The notes beneath the pieces are model-generated. The model was not told the origin of the DNA. It worked only from the letters and a program-made list of their open reading frames with translations, and ran no database searches. Source: Cliona cf. orientalis (lineage: Eukaryota > Porifera > Demospongiae > Clionaida > Clionaidae). Taken from it: 64,000 nt of DNA. The first letter of the stretch is position 1; each line of letters starts with the position of its first letter. Location of the stretch: positions 7,812,001 through 7,876,000 of the forward strand of contig OZ005696.1 of the NCBI GenBank assembly GCA_963930775.1. The letters are read 5' to 3'. Position numbers and translations under genes: made by a program. Positions 52,460 to 63,090 of this stretch are shown here, piece after piece.

Positions 52460-53410
52460 AGCAATAAATAATGCCAGTGGATAAGATCTGTGATGACTGC
52501 AGTAATAAAGGTAGCCAAATATTCACCTCTACAACCATCACCAGATGGTAGTTCAGAATCTGACAAAACTGCATCACCTCCTAGAAGACAACATAATTGA
52601 CAATGTCACTTACAGGCAGTGGAAAGCTGTTAATAGATCCTCACTCGAGATAGTAACCAAGACATCTGATAAACTTGTTGAAGCATTTTGTGAGAAGTTG
52701 AGAGGACCGATTCCTCACTCTTTCATTGCAACACAATTCTTCAATGAACAAAAATCCCAGGAGAGCTGTTGGTTGTTAGAGAATTATTCATTTATTCTCC
52801 AGGATGCAGCTCAGGGATTTCACTGGAATAATGCTCAAGCATCCATTTGTCATCTATTACCGGCACTCTGGAGAAAAACACCATCTCAGCTATATTGTCA
52901 TATCTGACTGTTTAGTAAACACCATGATACTGTTGCTGTTTACCTTTCCAGAATAGCTTGATCACCTTTTTAAAAAGAGTGCTGAACAGCAAATCATGAC
53001 TCCTCTTTAGCTATTATGAATGGGCTTCTGGAAGCATACCAGGTATTATATTCCGGTATTGCAGCACAGAAGAGTAGAGAAGTTAAACATCACTTAGAGA
53101 AATGATTCTAGAACTCTTGCACAATCGCAGGAACATGTAAATTACATTCATTTGTTCCCTTCTCCAGAGATGCTCTGAAAGCTATGAGAAAAGGGACCAC
53201 TTGGGATATTTCATAAAAATTGAGTTTTTGGCATGGATTGATAGCTCTATGTGTACTGAATCCAATGGTGCAAGTTTCATGAAAAAATATTGATCATAAA
53301 TCAAGTTATGACCATTTTTATGCAGTCAGGTAGGTACATTCCAGATTAGTGGTTTTGAATGTGTAGTTCAAGGGATTGCCAAAGGTACTATACAAACCAG
53401 ATTGGGATTC
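52460..53410 (+). pseudogene. Decayed DNA-transposon gene
   Basis: The best part is the 120-codon frame at 52545-52907: LTKLHHLLEDNIIDNVTYRQ, FCEKLRGPIPHSFIATQFFN, LLENYSFILQDAAQGFHWNN, then AQASIC. In the next frame it continues HPFVIYYRHSGEKHHLSYIV, then ISDCL, and further on LEAYQVLYSGIAAQKSREVK and LHSFVPFSRDALKAMRKGTT. The ENYSFxxQDxxQxFHWNNxQA and VISDCL motifs are ones I associate with uncharacterised transposon proteins of invertebrate genomes. A CxxC pair (KICDDCSN) lies at 52485. Several frameshifts and stops separate the parts. No terminal repeats were found. Confidence 0.55.
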
Positions 53411-53698
53411 TAATGATTGCAAATTGCCAAAATGAGAAAGCCACACTCTCAATCTTAACTATAGAGGTATGGCTTGTGAGGCCACATGTGGGGTGGGCAA
53501 ACAATGGTAATCAACAGTGAATGATGATGGCACTGAAAAGTACTGTGTATCTATGTGCTAAGAAAATTAATGTTTGCACTATTGGTTTAAGTAGGATGAT
53601 AGAAGCATGGAACAATCACAACATTCCACAAAAGGAGTACCCAACACACTACAAGCCAATAATGATGGCACAAATAAGATTAACCTGGCTATAATAAG

Positions 53699-53971
53699 TC
53701 AATTATTCCTCTCTGTATCCACTGGTCTTGATTCACTCTTTTTTTTTTCTTTTTCTTGAATGGCCCTGAATTTTGGTAGCTTCCCAGTGGGCTGAGATCT
53801 ACCACTATTTTCCCCAGAATCATAGAGCCTAAACCACAGGTATATAGCAGCTGTAGAGGCCCAGGTAGCAGCTGAAGCAATCCCAACTACCAGGTGGTGT
53901 GTATAACTTACATGTTGTGTAAACCAAGAAGTTATCCCCACACCTGACCACAATGCTCCTGGATTGGTCAA
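53699..53971 (-). other. Possible small membrane protein, 90 aa
   Basis: Open frame MTNPGALWSGVGITSWFTQH, then VSYTHHLVVGIASAATWAST, AAIYLWFRLYDSGENSGRSQ and a Lys-rich tail. Residues 26-48 could span a membrane. A Kozak-poor start, isolation among repeats and no recognised family make it doubtful. It may be an exon of a larger gene. Confidence 0.2.
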
Positions 53972-54099
53972 CCAAGGAAGAGATAGCTATTTATCACCCC
54001 TAGCCCCCAAGCCTTGTATGGTCTATGATCTATGCTCTACACCAGGCCTTCATTTAGAAAGTTGGGACATGGCAAGCTAGTAGAAGATCCAGGGGGGAG

Positions 54100-55050
54100 G
54101 GGGCAAAAACTATTTTCAGTGTACTCTGCATAGCACTAGAGCTCTATACTTTACTTATGATCTTTTTCACTAACAAAAGATGCTGTAACTACCCTAGCAG
54201 GCATGATCATGTAAAATTTCATAGCCTCAGAGGGAGGTGTCTAAATATTTAGACACCTACAAGTATTATTTGTACTACAGTGCATGGGTGCATCAAAGGC
54301 ACTGCCTAGAGTTTATCTAGCTATGCTTAGTCAGTAAACTACAGCTGCAAGAAAGACAAACTACACACTACTGAGGTTATCACACATACACCTGGTGGTT
54401 ATGTATAGGTTACATCATGAGGTGGAGGTTTCTACGGGATTTACACACCAAGGCCTGAGGCTGTGTAAAGGCCGAGGCTGTGTAAAGGCCCGAGGCTGTG
54501 TAAATCGCCAACCGAGTGATGTAACTGACTTGTACCTGACTTGTACCGTGGGCTACGTAGTCTTGACAACGTATCTACGGCATAGCAACTACAGCGCCGG
54601 CCATAAAAGGCTCGAGCGCGTACCTAGCAACAGTTCAAACCATCGTCGTCGATCGAGTTGATGCTGGACATCGACACATAGTGAGCCGACGCCGTTTTCT
54701 GTCCAACTCGAGCTTCTTCCTTGACATTCAGAACCATAATACCGTTATCGTCGCTGCGTACAAAAGGCTGGCCATGTCATCGCTGTCTTGATTTCAACTC
54801 GAGATAGTCAGAGTGCAGCTCAGTTTTTACTACTGCTGACTTGGCAATCATTCGCTCCACCCATTCAATTAACGCAGTAAGACCTGCCCACTAATCATCT
54901 GCATAGAGTACTCTGCATAGCACTAGAGCTCTGTACTTGATCTCTTTCACTAACAAAAGATGCTGTAACTACCCAGCAGGCATGATCATGTAAAATTTCA
55001 TAGCCTCAGAGGTAGGTGTCTATTTTATTTAGACACCTCCTATAAATCAA
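54100..55050. repeat. Direct repeat pair, 795 bp apart
   Basis: The segment at 54115-54260 (GTACTCTGCATAGCACTAGA, AGATGCTGTAACTACC, AGGCATGATCATGTAAAATT, TTTAGACACCT) recurs at 54906-55040. Between them is a small tandem repeat, GGCCGAGGCTGTGTAAA (54467-54503), in a region resembling a short fold-back (GGTTACATCATGAGG / GAGTGATGTAAC). Confidence 0.6.
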
Positions 55051-55226
55051 TCTGATTGGTCAGAATGTTACAACCATGGTACAAGCAAATGGAGACCTGG
55101 CTGCCTTGGTGTCTATTTGCACAACCACCTAGTGTATGTGTGATAACCTCAGTTGTGTGTAGTTTATCTATAACTTGGACACCTACAAGAGGTATACACC
55201 TTATTTAGACACCTCCTATAAATCAA

Positions 55227-55303
55227 TAGCCTGGTATCCAGGCCATCCCATGTTTTTCAGCTTGCAACCTTGAAAAACATGGGATGGCCTGGATACCAGG
55301 CTA
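55227..55303. mobile_element. 77-bp fold-back with 9-bp target duplication
   Basis: TAGCCTGGTATCCAGGCCAT, then CCCATGTTTTTCA, is mirrored almost perfectly. The flanks are ATAAATCAA on both sides. The nearby paralogous sequence at 55031-55045 (CCTATAAATCAATCTGATTGG) shows the uninterrupted site. A 9-bp duplication suggests Mutator-like mobilisation. Confidence 0.8.
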
Positions 55304-55874
55304 ATAAATCAATCTGATTGGTCAGAATGTTACAACCACCTTACAAACTGGTTTACACACTGGCTTCCATAGTACCATGATAATAATATTATTATACCAA
55401 CAATGCATGGTTAGCTAATTGCAGTATTAGCCACCCACAACAAACCTCCAACCATAACTACAACCCACTTTGGGTGTTGCCCAACCCAGTAAATAGGATG
55501 TCAGACCAACAGAGGGGATTTATTTCAGGATGAAGGCTTGCAGCTGTGCAAACTTGCAAAGATGACTTGTACCATGGAAGCCATACAGATCAAAGGCACC
55601 CTTGTAGTTTATCTAATGCAGACCACAGGTAGTAGTAGTTGGAGCAGGATTGGCAGTTAGAACATGATACAAGCCACATAAAGCATAGGTAGCAGTGGCT
55701 TACCACTGAAATACACTGGACAGTTACTATGCTAATAGTATACTTGTACATTGATGTATACAAATCTTGTATACCAATTACAAGTATTACAAGTGAAATA
55801 GGCACCTGAGTTTGAAATACCATTCTGAGTTGAAATACCTATCTGACTTTGTGTATGTATACTATTAGCCTGTG
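55304..55874. other. Intergenic, no gene seen
   Basis: Repeat-derived AT-rich sequence. An ORF at 55590-55823 (-) has no domain and is not supported. Confidence 0.4.
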
Positions 55875-56025
55875 ATAGTGAGGTTGTATGTTGAATTTGG
55901 GTAAATAGCACTCTGAAATAGGCATTTGGTTCATCAAATTGTACTGCTATCGCTCGTACAATTTTTGAACCAAATACCTATTTCAGAGTGCTATTTTACC
56001 CAAATTCAACATACAACCTCACTAT
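55875..56025. mobile_element. 151-bp palindromic element
   Basis: TAGTGAGGTTGTATGTTGAA, then TTTGGGTAAATAGCACTCTG, is mirrored at the right end (CCCAAATTCAACATACAACC, then TCACTA). It includes AAATAGGCATTTGGTTCA / TGAACCAAATACCTATTT. No ORF. Confidence 0.8.
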
Positions 56026-56182
56026 TACCTATACAAACCACTCTGGCTTTGCCCTGTGGTTTACTGTAGTAACTGTCTGTGTATTTCAGGTAAACCACTA
56101 CTACCTATGCTTTATGTAGAACCAGGAGCAGTGCTCATAAGCTCCTGGTATAACATATTTCATAACTGCTTAGTGGCTGTTT

Positions 56183-56342
56183 ATTAAAGGCATTGTGCCA
56201 CAATATAAGGGCTATTTTTAGTAAATTAGTGTCACACTGATGTAACCCCATTACCAGATTTCAATCTAATGGGCGTGGTTATATCACTGTGACACTAATT
56301 TACTAAAAATAGCCCTTATATTGTGGCACAATGCCTTTAATG
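56183..56342. mobile_element. 160-bp palindromic element
   Basis: ATTAAAGGCATTGTGCCACA, then ATATAAGGGCTATTTTTAGT and AAATTAGTGTCACA, is mirrored near-perfectly. A decayed half lies at 57500-57540 (GACACAATGCCTTTAAT). Confidence 0.85.
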
Positions 56343-58027
56343 AGCCACGCCCACTTTTAATCACCTATGCCTGCTCAATCTCGCCCCAAGGAGTGACTGT
56401 GACCCACTAGCACAGAGTTACTACAATAATTATTGTAGGTATAGAGCTTTACCACACACCACAGCTGACTCTTGTAGTTTACAGTAGATTATTCATAGCT
56501 GAAGCCATGTTCAGGATGTACCATGAACCACCTGTTGGTATTATCAGTAGCATAGGAAGATGATTTGATTAAAGGGTGCTCTGGTGTCTAATTTATAATT
56601 AGCCTATTAAGTAACACACTACTTTGAGATGTGTAAAGTATACAGAGATTTACAGGTAGGTTGAGGGACTGAAGCAGAGTTGAAAGTTACTCATGTATAC
56701 ATTATTGACCACAAACACCATACAGCACTGTAGTCTAGAAATTCAATTACGTCCAGCTCAGAAATTTCATGGGTGCACCCGCACCTGGTGCACCCATGCT
56801 TCCTATACCACTGATTATGTACTACACAGCTTGTCTGCTGCTAACCATACAGTGGCAGCTACTATGCCAAGCTATAGTAGGCCTTGTATACAAGTGGGAG
56901 GGGCTGCTCAAAATCGTTTGGGGGGGGGGGTTGCAACCCCCTGAACCCCCCCCCCCCCCAGATCCGCCCCTGCAACGCCATGAGTAGTTATAAGTCCTTG
57001 CCTTGTCGTTCGATGGCGTTCTGGCGCCCACGAGGAGCATGCGACAATATGACATTGTGCGCAATTTTTTGACAACGCGAGTCTGTATACTCTATGGTTC
57101 CCCAGACGGTCGCCAAAATCGCCATTTGCGATTGTCTAGTGGCTTCTGGCGATTGTCTAGTCGCGCTGATCGCCAAATTGGCGAAAGTGGGAGGAGTGTA
57201 GCTAGTAGGTAATGGTCGCTTGGTGAAAGGAATGCTGTTGGTTAAACTGTACTATACAGGCACTAGACCAACCCACAACGTTTACTTAACACCCACTACA
57301 GTAGTGCTGCAAACATAACCACTTGTCTGTACAGCTGCCTGCACTCCTAGTGTGTCTCTCCCATTCAACTTTGTGCAACATATACATACAGTGGCTATTG
57401 AATATGAAATTTGGCTATAAAAGAAATGATGTAGTAGCCAATTTGGCTACGATATTTTCATAGCTTCGGGAACCCCTGATACTAGATCTAAATTTAGTAA
57501 CAATCATCGCTTATATCGTGACACAATGCCTTTAATGTGATATGGACTATAGGAACCCATCCTTTAACTATAACTTATCTTCCCTGGTAACTATTTATAG
57601 TGCATCGTGTAACTCTCCCAGCTGTTTAATACTGTACACAAAAAGTAGCTAGGTGGTATGCAATATTAAAAAGCTGGCAATTGGCTTTAAGATCCTGCTA
57701 GCCAACCCTAGTAGTGGTGTCCTTAGCTTGTCATCCTTCTACTTCACAGATCCAATGTTAGGAGCTACAGCAAGCCTCCTGTCCCGAGCAGTGAGCCACC
57801 AAAGTGAGGCATAAAACGGTGATTTTCAAATGTGATTGCTCGCCCCGCCCACACCGGATGTGGGCGGGGCTAGCAACTCGTAGCGAGTGTAGTAGGATGA
57901 TGGAAGAATATTCATGCCAAGTTTGAAGTACATAGCTGCTGGTCCCTTTTCTCATATCCTGTCACATGTGCTTATATGTGTGTGTATACAGGGATAAGCA
58001 ACTTTGGAAAGCAATTTTTAATCCTTA
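56343..58027. other. Repeat-rich, no gene seen
   Basis: Positions 56918-56975 carry poly-G then poly-C tracts ending CCAGATCCGCCCCTG, the end type of hAT-like MITEs (CAGGGGCGGATCTGG on the other strand). A small inverted repeat, CATGGGTGCACC / GGTGCACCCATG, lies at 56768-56800. ORFs here are tract-driven and not supported. Confidence 0.5.
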
Positions 58028-58629
58028 ATTGTTATCCTGCGCGCATGCACAAGGGGTAATCGGTCGTGTCGTCGTTAGCACAAAAATCGCCATATCTCGA
58101 GATATAGGCGTCTAAGCGACTTGTAAACACAACGAATCTATCGAATTCGGCGAAAAACTGGCTTCAGTGTGCGTCAAATCGAGGGATACGGTCCACAAGC
58201 GTCACAAATAGTGCCTTTTTGTTGGCCACCGTAGCCACGCCTATCGGCAGTGCCCATCAATGCATGATGCATGCCCATTGTGCTTTCTGCTCATGTGCAC
58301 AACTAACAAGCGTATGACTGGTAAAGATCGTCGATGTTCTAAATAATGCTCATGACGTCTACAGTGACTGAAATCTGAAGCCTCATGGAACCAATCACTA
58401 TGTAAGATAGCTATACTATTATCACAACAAAATTTAGGTACAAGTTCATGTCTTCCTAGTCTGGGGTAGGTCTGGGTGCAGAGAGCGCTGTTTCAAGTGT
58501 CACTGGGACAACTAAGCAGCATAATTTTCCATTATTTTCTCAAGTTCACAACAGTATAGCCATGCACCGAAAGTAAATCTATAGATTGCGCAATGTGCGC
58601 TCGGGGTATGTGCTCTACAGAGCTCTAGT
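58028..58629. mobile_element. Helitron-like element, second copy
   Basis: It starts TTATCCTGCGCGCATGCACA after AATTG and ends GGGGTATGTGCTCTACAGAG, then CTCTAGT, the same end as at 47220. The interior shares TCTAAGCGACTTGTAAACAC-like blocks with 61010-61100. No ORF. Confidence 0.5.
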
Positions 58630-58847
58630 TTTATGCATGTTACATGCATATCATGTAACATGCATGGAAACTGTCACGCACGTTACATGAAACATACGTG
58701 CTACATGCATGTAGATACAAATGGAACCTGCATATGACATGCTTGTACATGCACAAGAGACTCCTCATAAGTAGCCAGCAGATGCAATTAATTTTGTTTT
58801 GTGTATTTTTACTAACACAGGAAAGCCCCAAATAGGTGCAATGCTTA

Positions 58848-59460
58848 TCCCACTTGTACCACTTTCATGTCACACTGTAAACTTCAGATAATTAAGAGAA
58901 GAGGTCATAGGGGCTAGCTCATGCTTGCATATTTAACCCTACAAAAACTCAGCAAGGGTTCAGTGTGCTTAGTAATTGTGCATAGTAGCTGTGTCCAGTT
59001 CTACCAGTCTTAGTGCAGATGAAGATGAAGCTATTTACTTCTCTAGCTTATTCTGTGGTGACATGGAGCCGGCTGGTTTAAAAATGACGATGGCTGGTCA
59101 TTAAAAAAATTAGAACCGAGTGTGCAGAGAAATTGCTTTCACTGATGCTATGGGCTCTTGATCTGCAGCTATGATCCGGATTGCTAGTTGGCTCATCTAC
59201 TAGGATCCTCTACAGATGGTCACACTAGTCTTGAGGCCAACATGCAGGTTTGCAGACTAGCCTGGGTCCCTACCATGCACACAGTGCCTATGCTAACAGT
59301 CTGGTATACTAAAAATTGTCATAGTAACTATTTTGCTTATTCTGTAGCCTTCTCTGACCTCTCTACAACCATGATACTAAAACATAAAACCTGGCCTATG
59401 CTTTCTATTCTAGTCTGTGGCTGTAATCATTACTACTTCAATGTAAAAACTCAGTAACTA
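58848..59460. repeat. Segmental duplicate of 49840-50460
   Basis: See the partner copy. This copy also has TCAAGTGTCACTGGGACAAC (59461), which occurs again at 58493, so the region has been copied more than once. Confidence 0.7.
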
Positions 59461-59765
59461 TCAAGTGTCACTGGGACAACTAAGCAGCATAATTTATTAC
59501 ACTGGTAGTGCCTTTGATATCTAAGGCTTCCTAACACACTCTTGGTAGTATATATATATATACATACATATCCAAATTCAATAATTTTGTACCTGCCAGT
59601 AATCAAAATTCCATGTACAATAGACAAATTCACTCCAATACAAAGATTATGTAGTAAATTCAACTCGGATATGAGCTGGTAATTTTTTTACATTTTAATC
59701 ATTATTCTGTAACATACAATTGCATGCGAGAGCCACTTACCAAATACACAGCTAGTGCTGAAGCC

Positions 59766-59773
59766 TATAAAAG
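59766..59773 (+). promoter_or_regulatory. TATA box of IL-17-like gene 9
   Basis: TATAAAAG in the class A context (GTGCTGAAGCCTATAAAAGC), 91 bp before the ATG. The upstream class A blocks at 59610-59720 are recognisable, but the ATTGCACAAT site has decayed to AATTGCATGC. Confidence 0.55.
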
Positions 59774-59856
59774 CAGCAAATCAGTCTAGATCACAAATTA
59801 TCCGGTGAAAATTACAGTCAAAAGGAAGAAAATTTTCTTCAAGCAACTATCGAGAA

Positions 59857-60378
59857 ATGGTCAATCGATCGACCTGTACCATTACTGTGCTGCTGGCAAC
59901 AGTGCTGTGTGCACTGCTGATCACAGCCAAGGCCTGTCCACTAGCCTCAAACTGCACACAGGAATGTCATGCCTATATTGACGCTAAAGCTGCCACCAGC
60001 CCAGTGTACCTCAACGTCAATGCAACACTGAGCGACTTCACAAACACTCCTGACCAATTCAACCAAAAACTTGGTACAGATTATGGCTCAGACAGCATAC
60101 CAGATGAAGAAAAAAGACAAGCTTGCTACAAAAACTCCGACCAAGAAATAGGCTGCAGAGAGATTATTGAAGTTGAAGGAGCTTGCTCCTGGACATACCA
60201 GTGCAACTACGATCAGAACAGGCTCCCCCTATACATATGGAGAGCATCTTGCAGCAGTGAATCACAGACCATCTACTACCCTGTCCCAGTGCTGAAGCGC
60301 AGAGATGCCTGCAGCCTGCAACCAACATGGCAGCTAGTCATGGAGAAGGTACCCGTGGGGTGCAAATGCCAAGGATAA
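59857..60378 (+). CDS. IL-17-like secreted cytokine, gene 9 (class A)
   Basis: 173-aa intronless protein. Signal peptide MVNRSTCTITVLLATVLCAL, then LITAKA. The N-terminal module lacks two residues (NCTQECHAYIDAKAA, without RD). The loop is the short EEKRQACYKNSDQEIGC type, also in gene 8. The knot segment starts EVEGACSWTYQCNYDQNRLP as in gene 1, followed by RASC, VLKRRDACSLQPTW and VPVGCKCQG. Its 5' half is class A, but its 3' flank (60380-60780) matches the class B unit after gene 2 (4040-4440). So it looks like a recombinant between the two classes. Confidence 0.82.
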   Translation: MVNRSTCTITVLLATVLCALLITAKACPLASNCTQECHAYIDAKAATSPVYLNVNATLSDFTNTPDQFNQKLGTDYGSDSIPDEEKRQACYKNSDQEIGCREIIEVEGACSWTYQCNYDQNRLPLYIWRASCSSESQTIYYPVPVLKRRDACSLQPTWQLVMEKVPVGCKCQG

Positions 60379-60950
60379 ACTTCCACTTCTATCCAGAAGA
60401 TAAGAAAAAAAAATTTGGCTCTTGAGGCATAACTAACATTAGACCTATAGCAAAAAACATGAGAGTGTTCTACGTAACAGCTGCAAAATTTACCATTGAT
60501 ACTTCCACTGTTGTGAATATCATGCTGTTATAATTTGCATATTATTATACCAAAATTTGATCTACAATAATTACCGTACTAAATCTAATACTGCGCATGG
60601 AAAAACATAATTTTAATTTTGAAAAACGCGCGTTTTTCTGGTAAAGGTCGTCAATCGCTCCATATATAAATGTTGCGAGAACTCAAAAAATCCTAATTTC
60701 TTACGTTAAATTGGATCATGCATTGTATTCGATTAACTACGGTAATCACTTACCACTGGCTGAAAGTGGTTACTACCTGTTACTAGCTCAGCTATTTATT
60801 CCTGGAACGGGGATGATAATGTAATTAATTATATATAATATAGCTGAAGGGGGGGGGGGAATACCCTGTCCATTCAGTTGCTCAGTAGATGGAGGCCACA
60901 GATTACTACAAAAAGATCTGCTTGAACAACCTGCATGCAATCTTGTTTGT
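60379..60950. repeat. Class B 3' flank and unit start
   Basis: Co-linear with 4050-4600: TTGGCTCTTGAGGCATAACT, AAAACGCGCGTTTTTCTGGT, GGTCGTCAATCGCTCCA, then GCTGAAAGTGGTTACTACC and the poly-G tract. It breaks at about 60935 into Helitron-like sequence. Confidence 0.7.
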
Positions 60951-61329
60951 GTACTTTTTAGCACTGTCATCCCTACTTCACCCTTCGATTTTAATTGTTT
61001 TTTATACAAGTTCTAGGCGTCTGTGCGTGCTATAAGCACAACCAATCGGTAGATATCGGTGAAAAAATGGTTTGTACGCACTTCGAATTTCTCAAAAAGG
61101 CTTACTAGTGCTACAAATCGTGCATTTTCTGTTCAGCATGCCTGTGGTTTATCGACCACACCCACTCTTTTAGCATAATAGTATGCGGATGCGACTGCGC
61201 ATGCTCAAGCACGGTGTTGGAAAGGGTCGTCACGTCATGAAACCGCTACATGTGTGCCTCATAGTGTTGCAATACTACGCTATAGTGGCTACAGGGCACG
61301 CGGGGTATGTGCTCTACAGAGCTCTAGTT
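60936..61329. mobile_element. Helitron-like element, 5'-truncated
   Basis: It ends GCGGGGTATGTGCTCTACAG, then AGCTCTAGT, like 58629, and shares interior blocks with it. The 5' end is not defined. It interrupts a class B IL-17 unit between CCTGCATGCA and the promoter. Confidence 0.45.
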
Positions 61330-61805
61330 TAATATTGCATACCACCCAGTTTCTGTGCGCAATATTAAACAGCCGAGAAAGAGGAGCAGCTGGGGAGTAG
61401 CTCAGTGAGTTACATAGAATAGTTACCAGGGAAGATAAGCTAGGTAGCATACATAGCAATATTGTCGACTGTATATTATAACGTTATACTCCTGCTATTC
61501 ATTTCCTTTGGTGTGGTCAATGGAATAAAGATATACGAGTGGAAGAACCTTCCAGTAGAATGACATCACAGACCCATAGAATAGTTTACACAAGTGACCA
61601 CTTTATCATGCCTAAATCATTAGTGAGGCCAATTAAGGGCTTATAGACCCCAAAGCCCTACAAGTCCTTGGTAGGTGGTGAGACTCGGTCATTGCGTGTG
61701 TAGACACTTCTATAGTAGTTCAATACCCTTATCCTGTATGCAGGAATGTTCAAGCATCTATGATCTTTGACCTGAAAACAACCTCCAGCACCATGCATCC
61801 ACAAG
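61330..61805. other. Intergenic, no gene seen
   Basis: Contains TAATATTGCATACCACCCAG (related, in inverse, to 47720-47750) and a resumed class B upstream region (CATTTCCTTTGGTGTGGTCA, 61500). No other gene. Confidence 0.45.
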
Positions 61806-61927
61806 AGTGGAAGAGGATATAAAAAGCCGAGTAGAAGGCCGTAACTAAACAACTCAAGAGGACAGACGTAATACTATCACTATTTGGATCAAGTCGAAAC
61901 CTTTAAAGTTAAAACACGGCTACAAAA
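61806..61927 (+). promoter_or_regulatory. Class B promoter of IL-17-like gene 10
   Basis: TATAAAAA at 61818-61825 in GAGTGGAAGAGGATATAAAA, with the class B leader (TTAAAACACGGCTACAAAA) up to the ATG. Confidence 0.6.
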
Positions 61928-62431
61928 ATGATGGCTACACGAATCATCATCACTCTGGCTCTGCTGCTGGTCACAACTAAACTTGCTGCGTGCATTCCAT
62001 TTCCAAGTAACCGCACACAAGAATGCCAAGCCTACAATGATGCCAAAGCTGCAACCAGCCCAGTCTACCTCAACGTCAATGCAACACTGAGCGACTTCAC
62101 AAACACTCCTGATGAATTCAACCAAAAACTTGGTACAGATTATGAACTCGAAGGCATTCCAGATAAACAAAAAAGACAAGCTTGCTACAAAACCTCCAAC
62201 CAGAAAGTAGGCTGCAGAGACAAAATTAAAGTTGAAGGAGCTTGCTCCTGGGACTACCAGTGCGACTACGATCAGAACAGGCTCCCCCTATACATGTGGA
62301 GAGCATCTTGCAGCAGTGAATCACAGACCATCTACTACCCTGTCCCAGTGCTGAAGCGCAGAGATGCCTGCAGCCTGCAACCAATATGGCAGCTAGTCAT
62401 GGAGAAGGTCCCTGTGGGATGCAAATGCTAG
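61928..62431 (+). CDS. IL-17-like secreted cytokine, gene 10 (class B)
   Basis: 167-aa intronless protein. The class B signal peptide is shortened by a few residues (MMATRIIITLALLLVTTKLA, then ACIPFPSNRTQEC), and the first NC Cys is replaced by Arg (SNRTQEC against SNCIRNQEC), so this chain lacks one N-terminal cysteine. The loop is DKQKRQACYKTSNQKVGC. The knot region is intact: VEGACSWDYQCDYDQNRLP, RASC, VLKRRDACSLQPIW, VPVGCKC. Its 3' flank to about 63080 duplicates the flank of gene 3. Confidence 0.8.
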   Translation: MMATRIIITLALLLVTTKLAACIPFPSNRTQECQAYNDAKAATSPVYLNVNATLSDFTNTPDEFNQKLGTDYELEGIPDKQKRQACYKTSNQKVGCRDKIKVEGACSWDYQCDYDQNRLPLYMWRASCSSESQTIYYPVPVLKRRDACSLQPIWQLVMEKVPVGCKC

Positions 62432-63090
62432 GAATAAACTTACATTTCTAACCAGAAGATTGAAATATTTTGGCTCTTGAGGTGTAACTAACATTAGAAC
62501 CAGAGTAAGAACATTAAGTCTACGTAACAGCTGCATAATTTACCATTGATACTTCCACTGTTGTGAATATCATGCTGTTTTAATTTGCATATTATATTGG
62601 GCAAGCCCCGAATACACGAGAGACAGGAAGCGGTTTTATATGTATATATATATTCTTGTATGTTTGTGGGGTGATCATTTCAGTGAGGAAAGAGTTAAAT
62701 TTTGAACGCGTTAGGTTATCAGGGTTTCATACAGGATTTTTTGTTAGGGGGGGGGGGAACTATGTGTCGGCACCCCCCTCCCCCAAGAATAAAGTAAGTT
62801 TTGAAATTGCATCTTAGGCCTATTTTGATAAAAATTAGTGCTGATAGATTGTGGTTGACAAATACATACCCACTAAGTAAGTGTGAAATTAGTACACATA
62901 GATTAACTTTTCCAAATCGAGCACAGGCTCGATATTAGACATTTTCAAATAGTCAACCCGACGAATCACTCTTTAACCTTAATTTGAGTTAGATGCAGTA
63001 TTGGCTTTTAGCATAATAGTACTATAATAATAGCACCCTTGCTATTACCATATATTTCTATAGTAATAGTAATAGTAATATAGCATAGGT
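62432..63090. repeat. Duplicate of 5405-6060
   Basis: Same block order as after gene 3, with the poly-G (62748-62758) and a short C tract, then the first 85 bp of the GCTATT element (63001-63085), which is cut off at TATAGCATAGG. Confidence 0.7.

Noticed and set aside
55590-55823. 77-codon - strand ORF
   Set aside because: No start context, domain or paralogue. It lies in repeat-derived AT-rich sequence.
56693-57072. Several 60-80 codon ORFs
   Set aside because: They run through poly-G and poly-C tracts of a MITE end and show no coding features.
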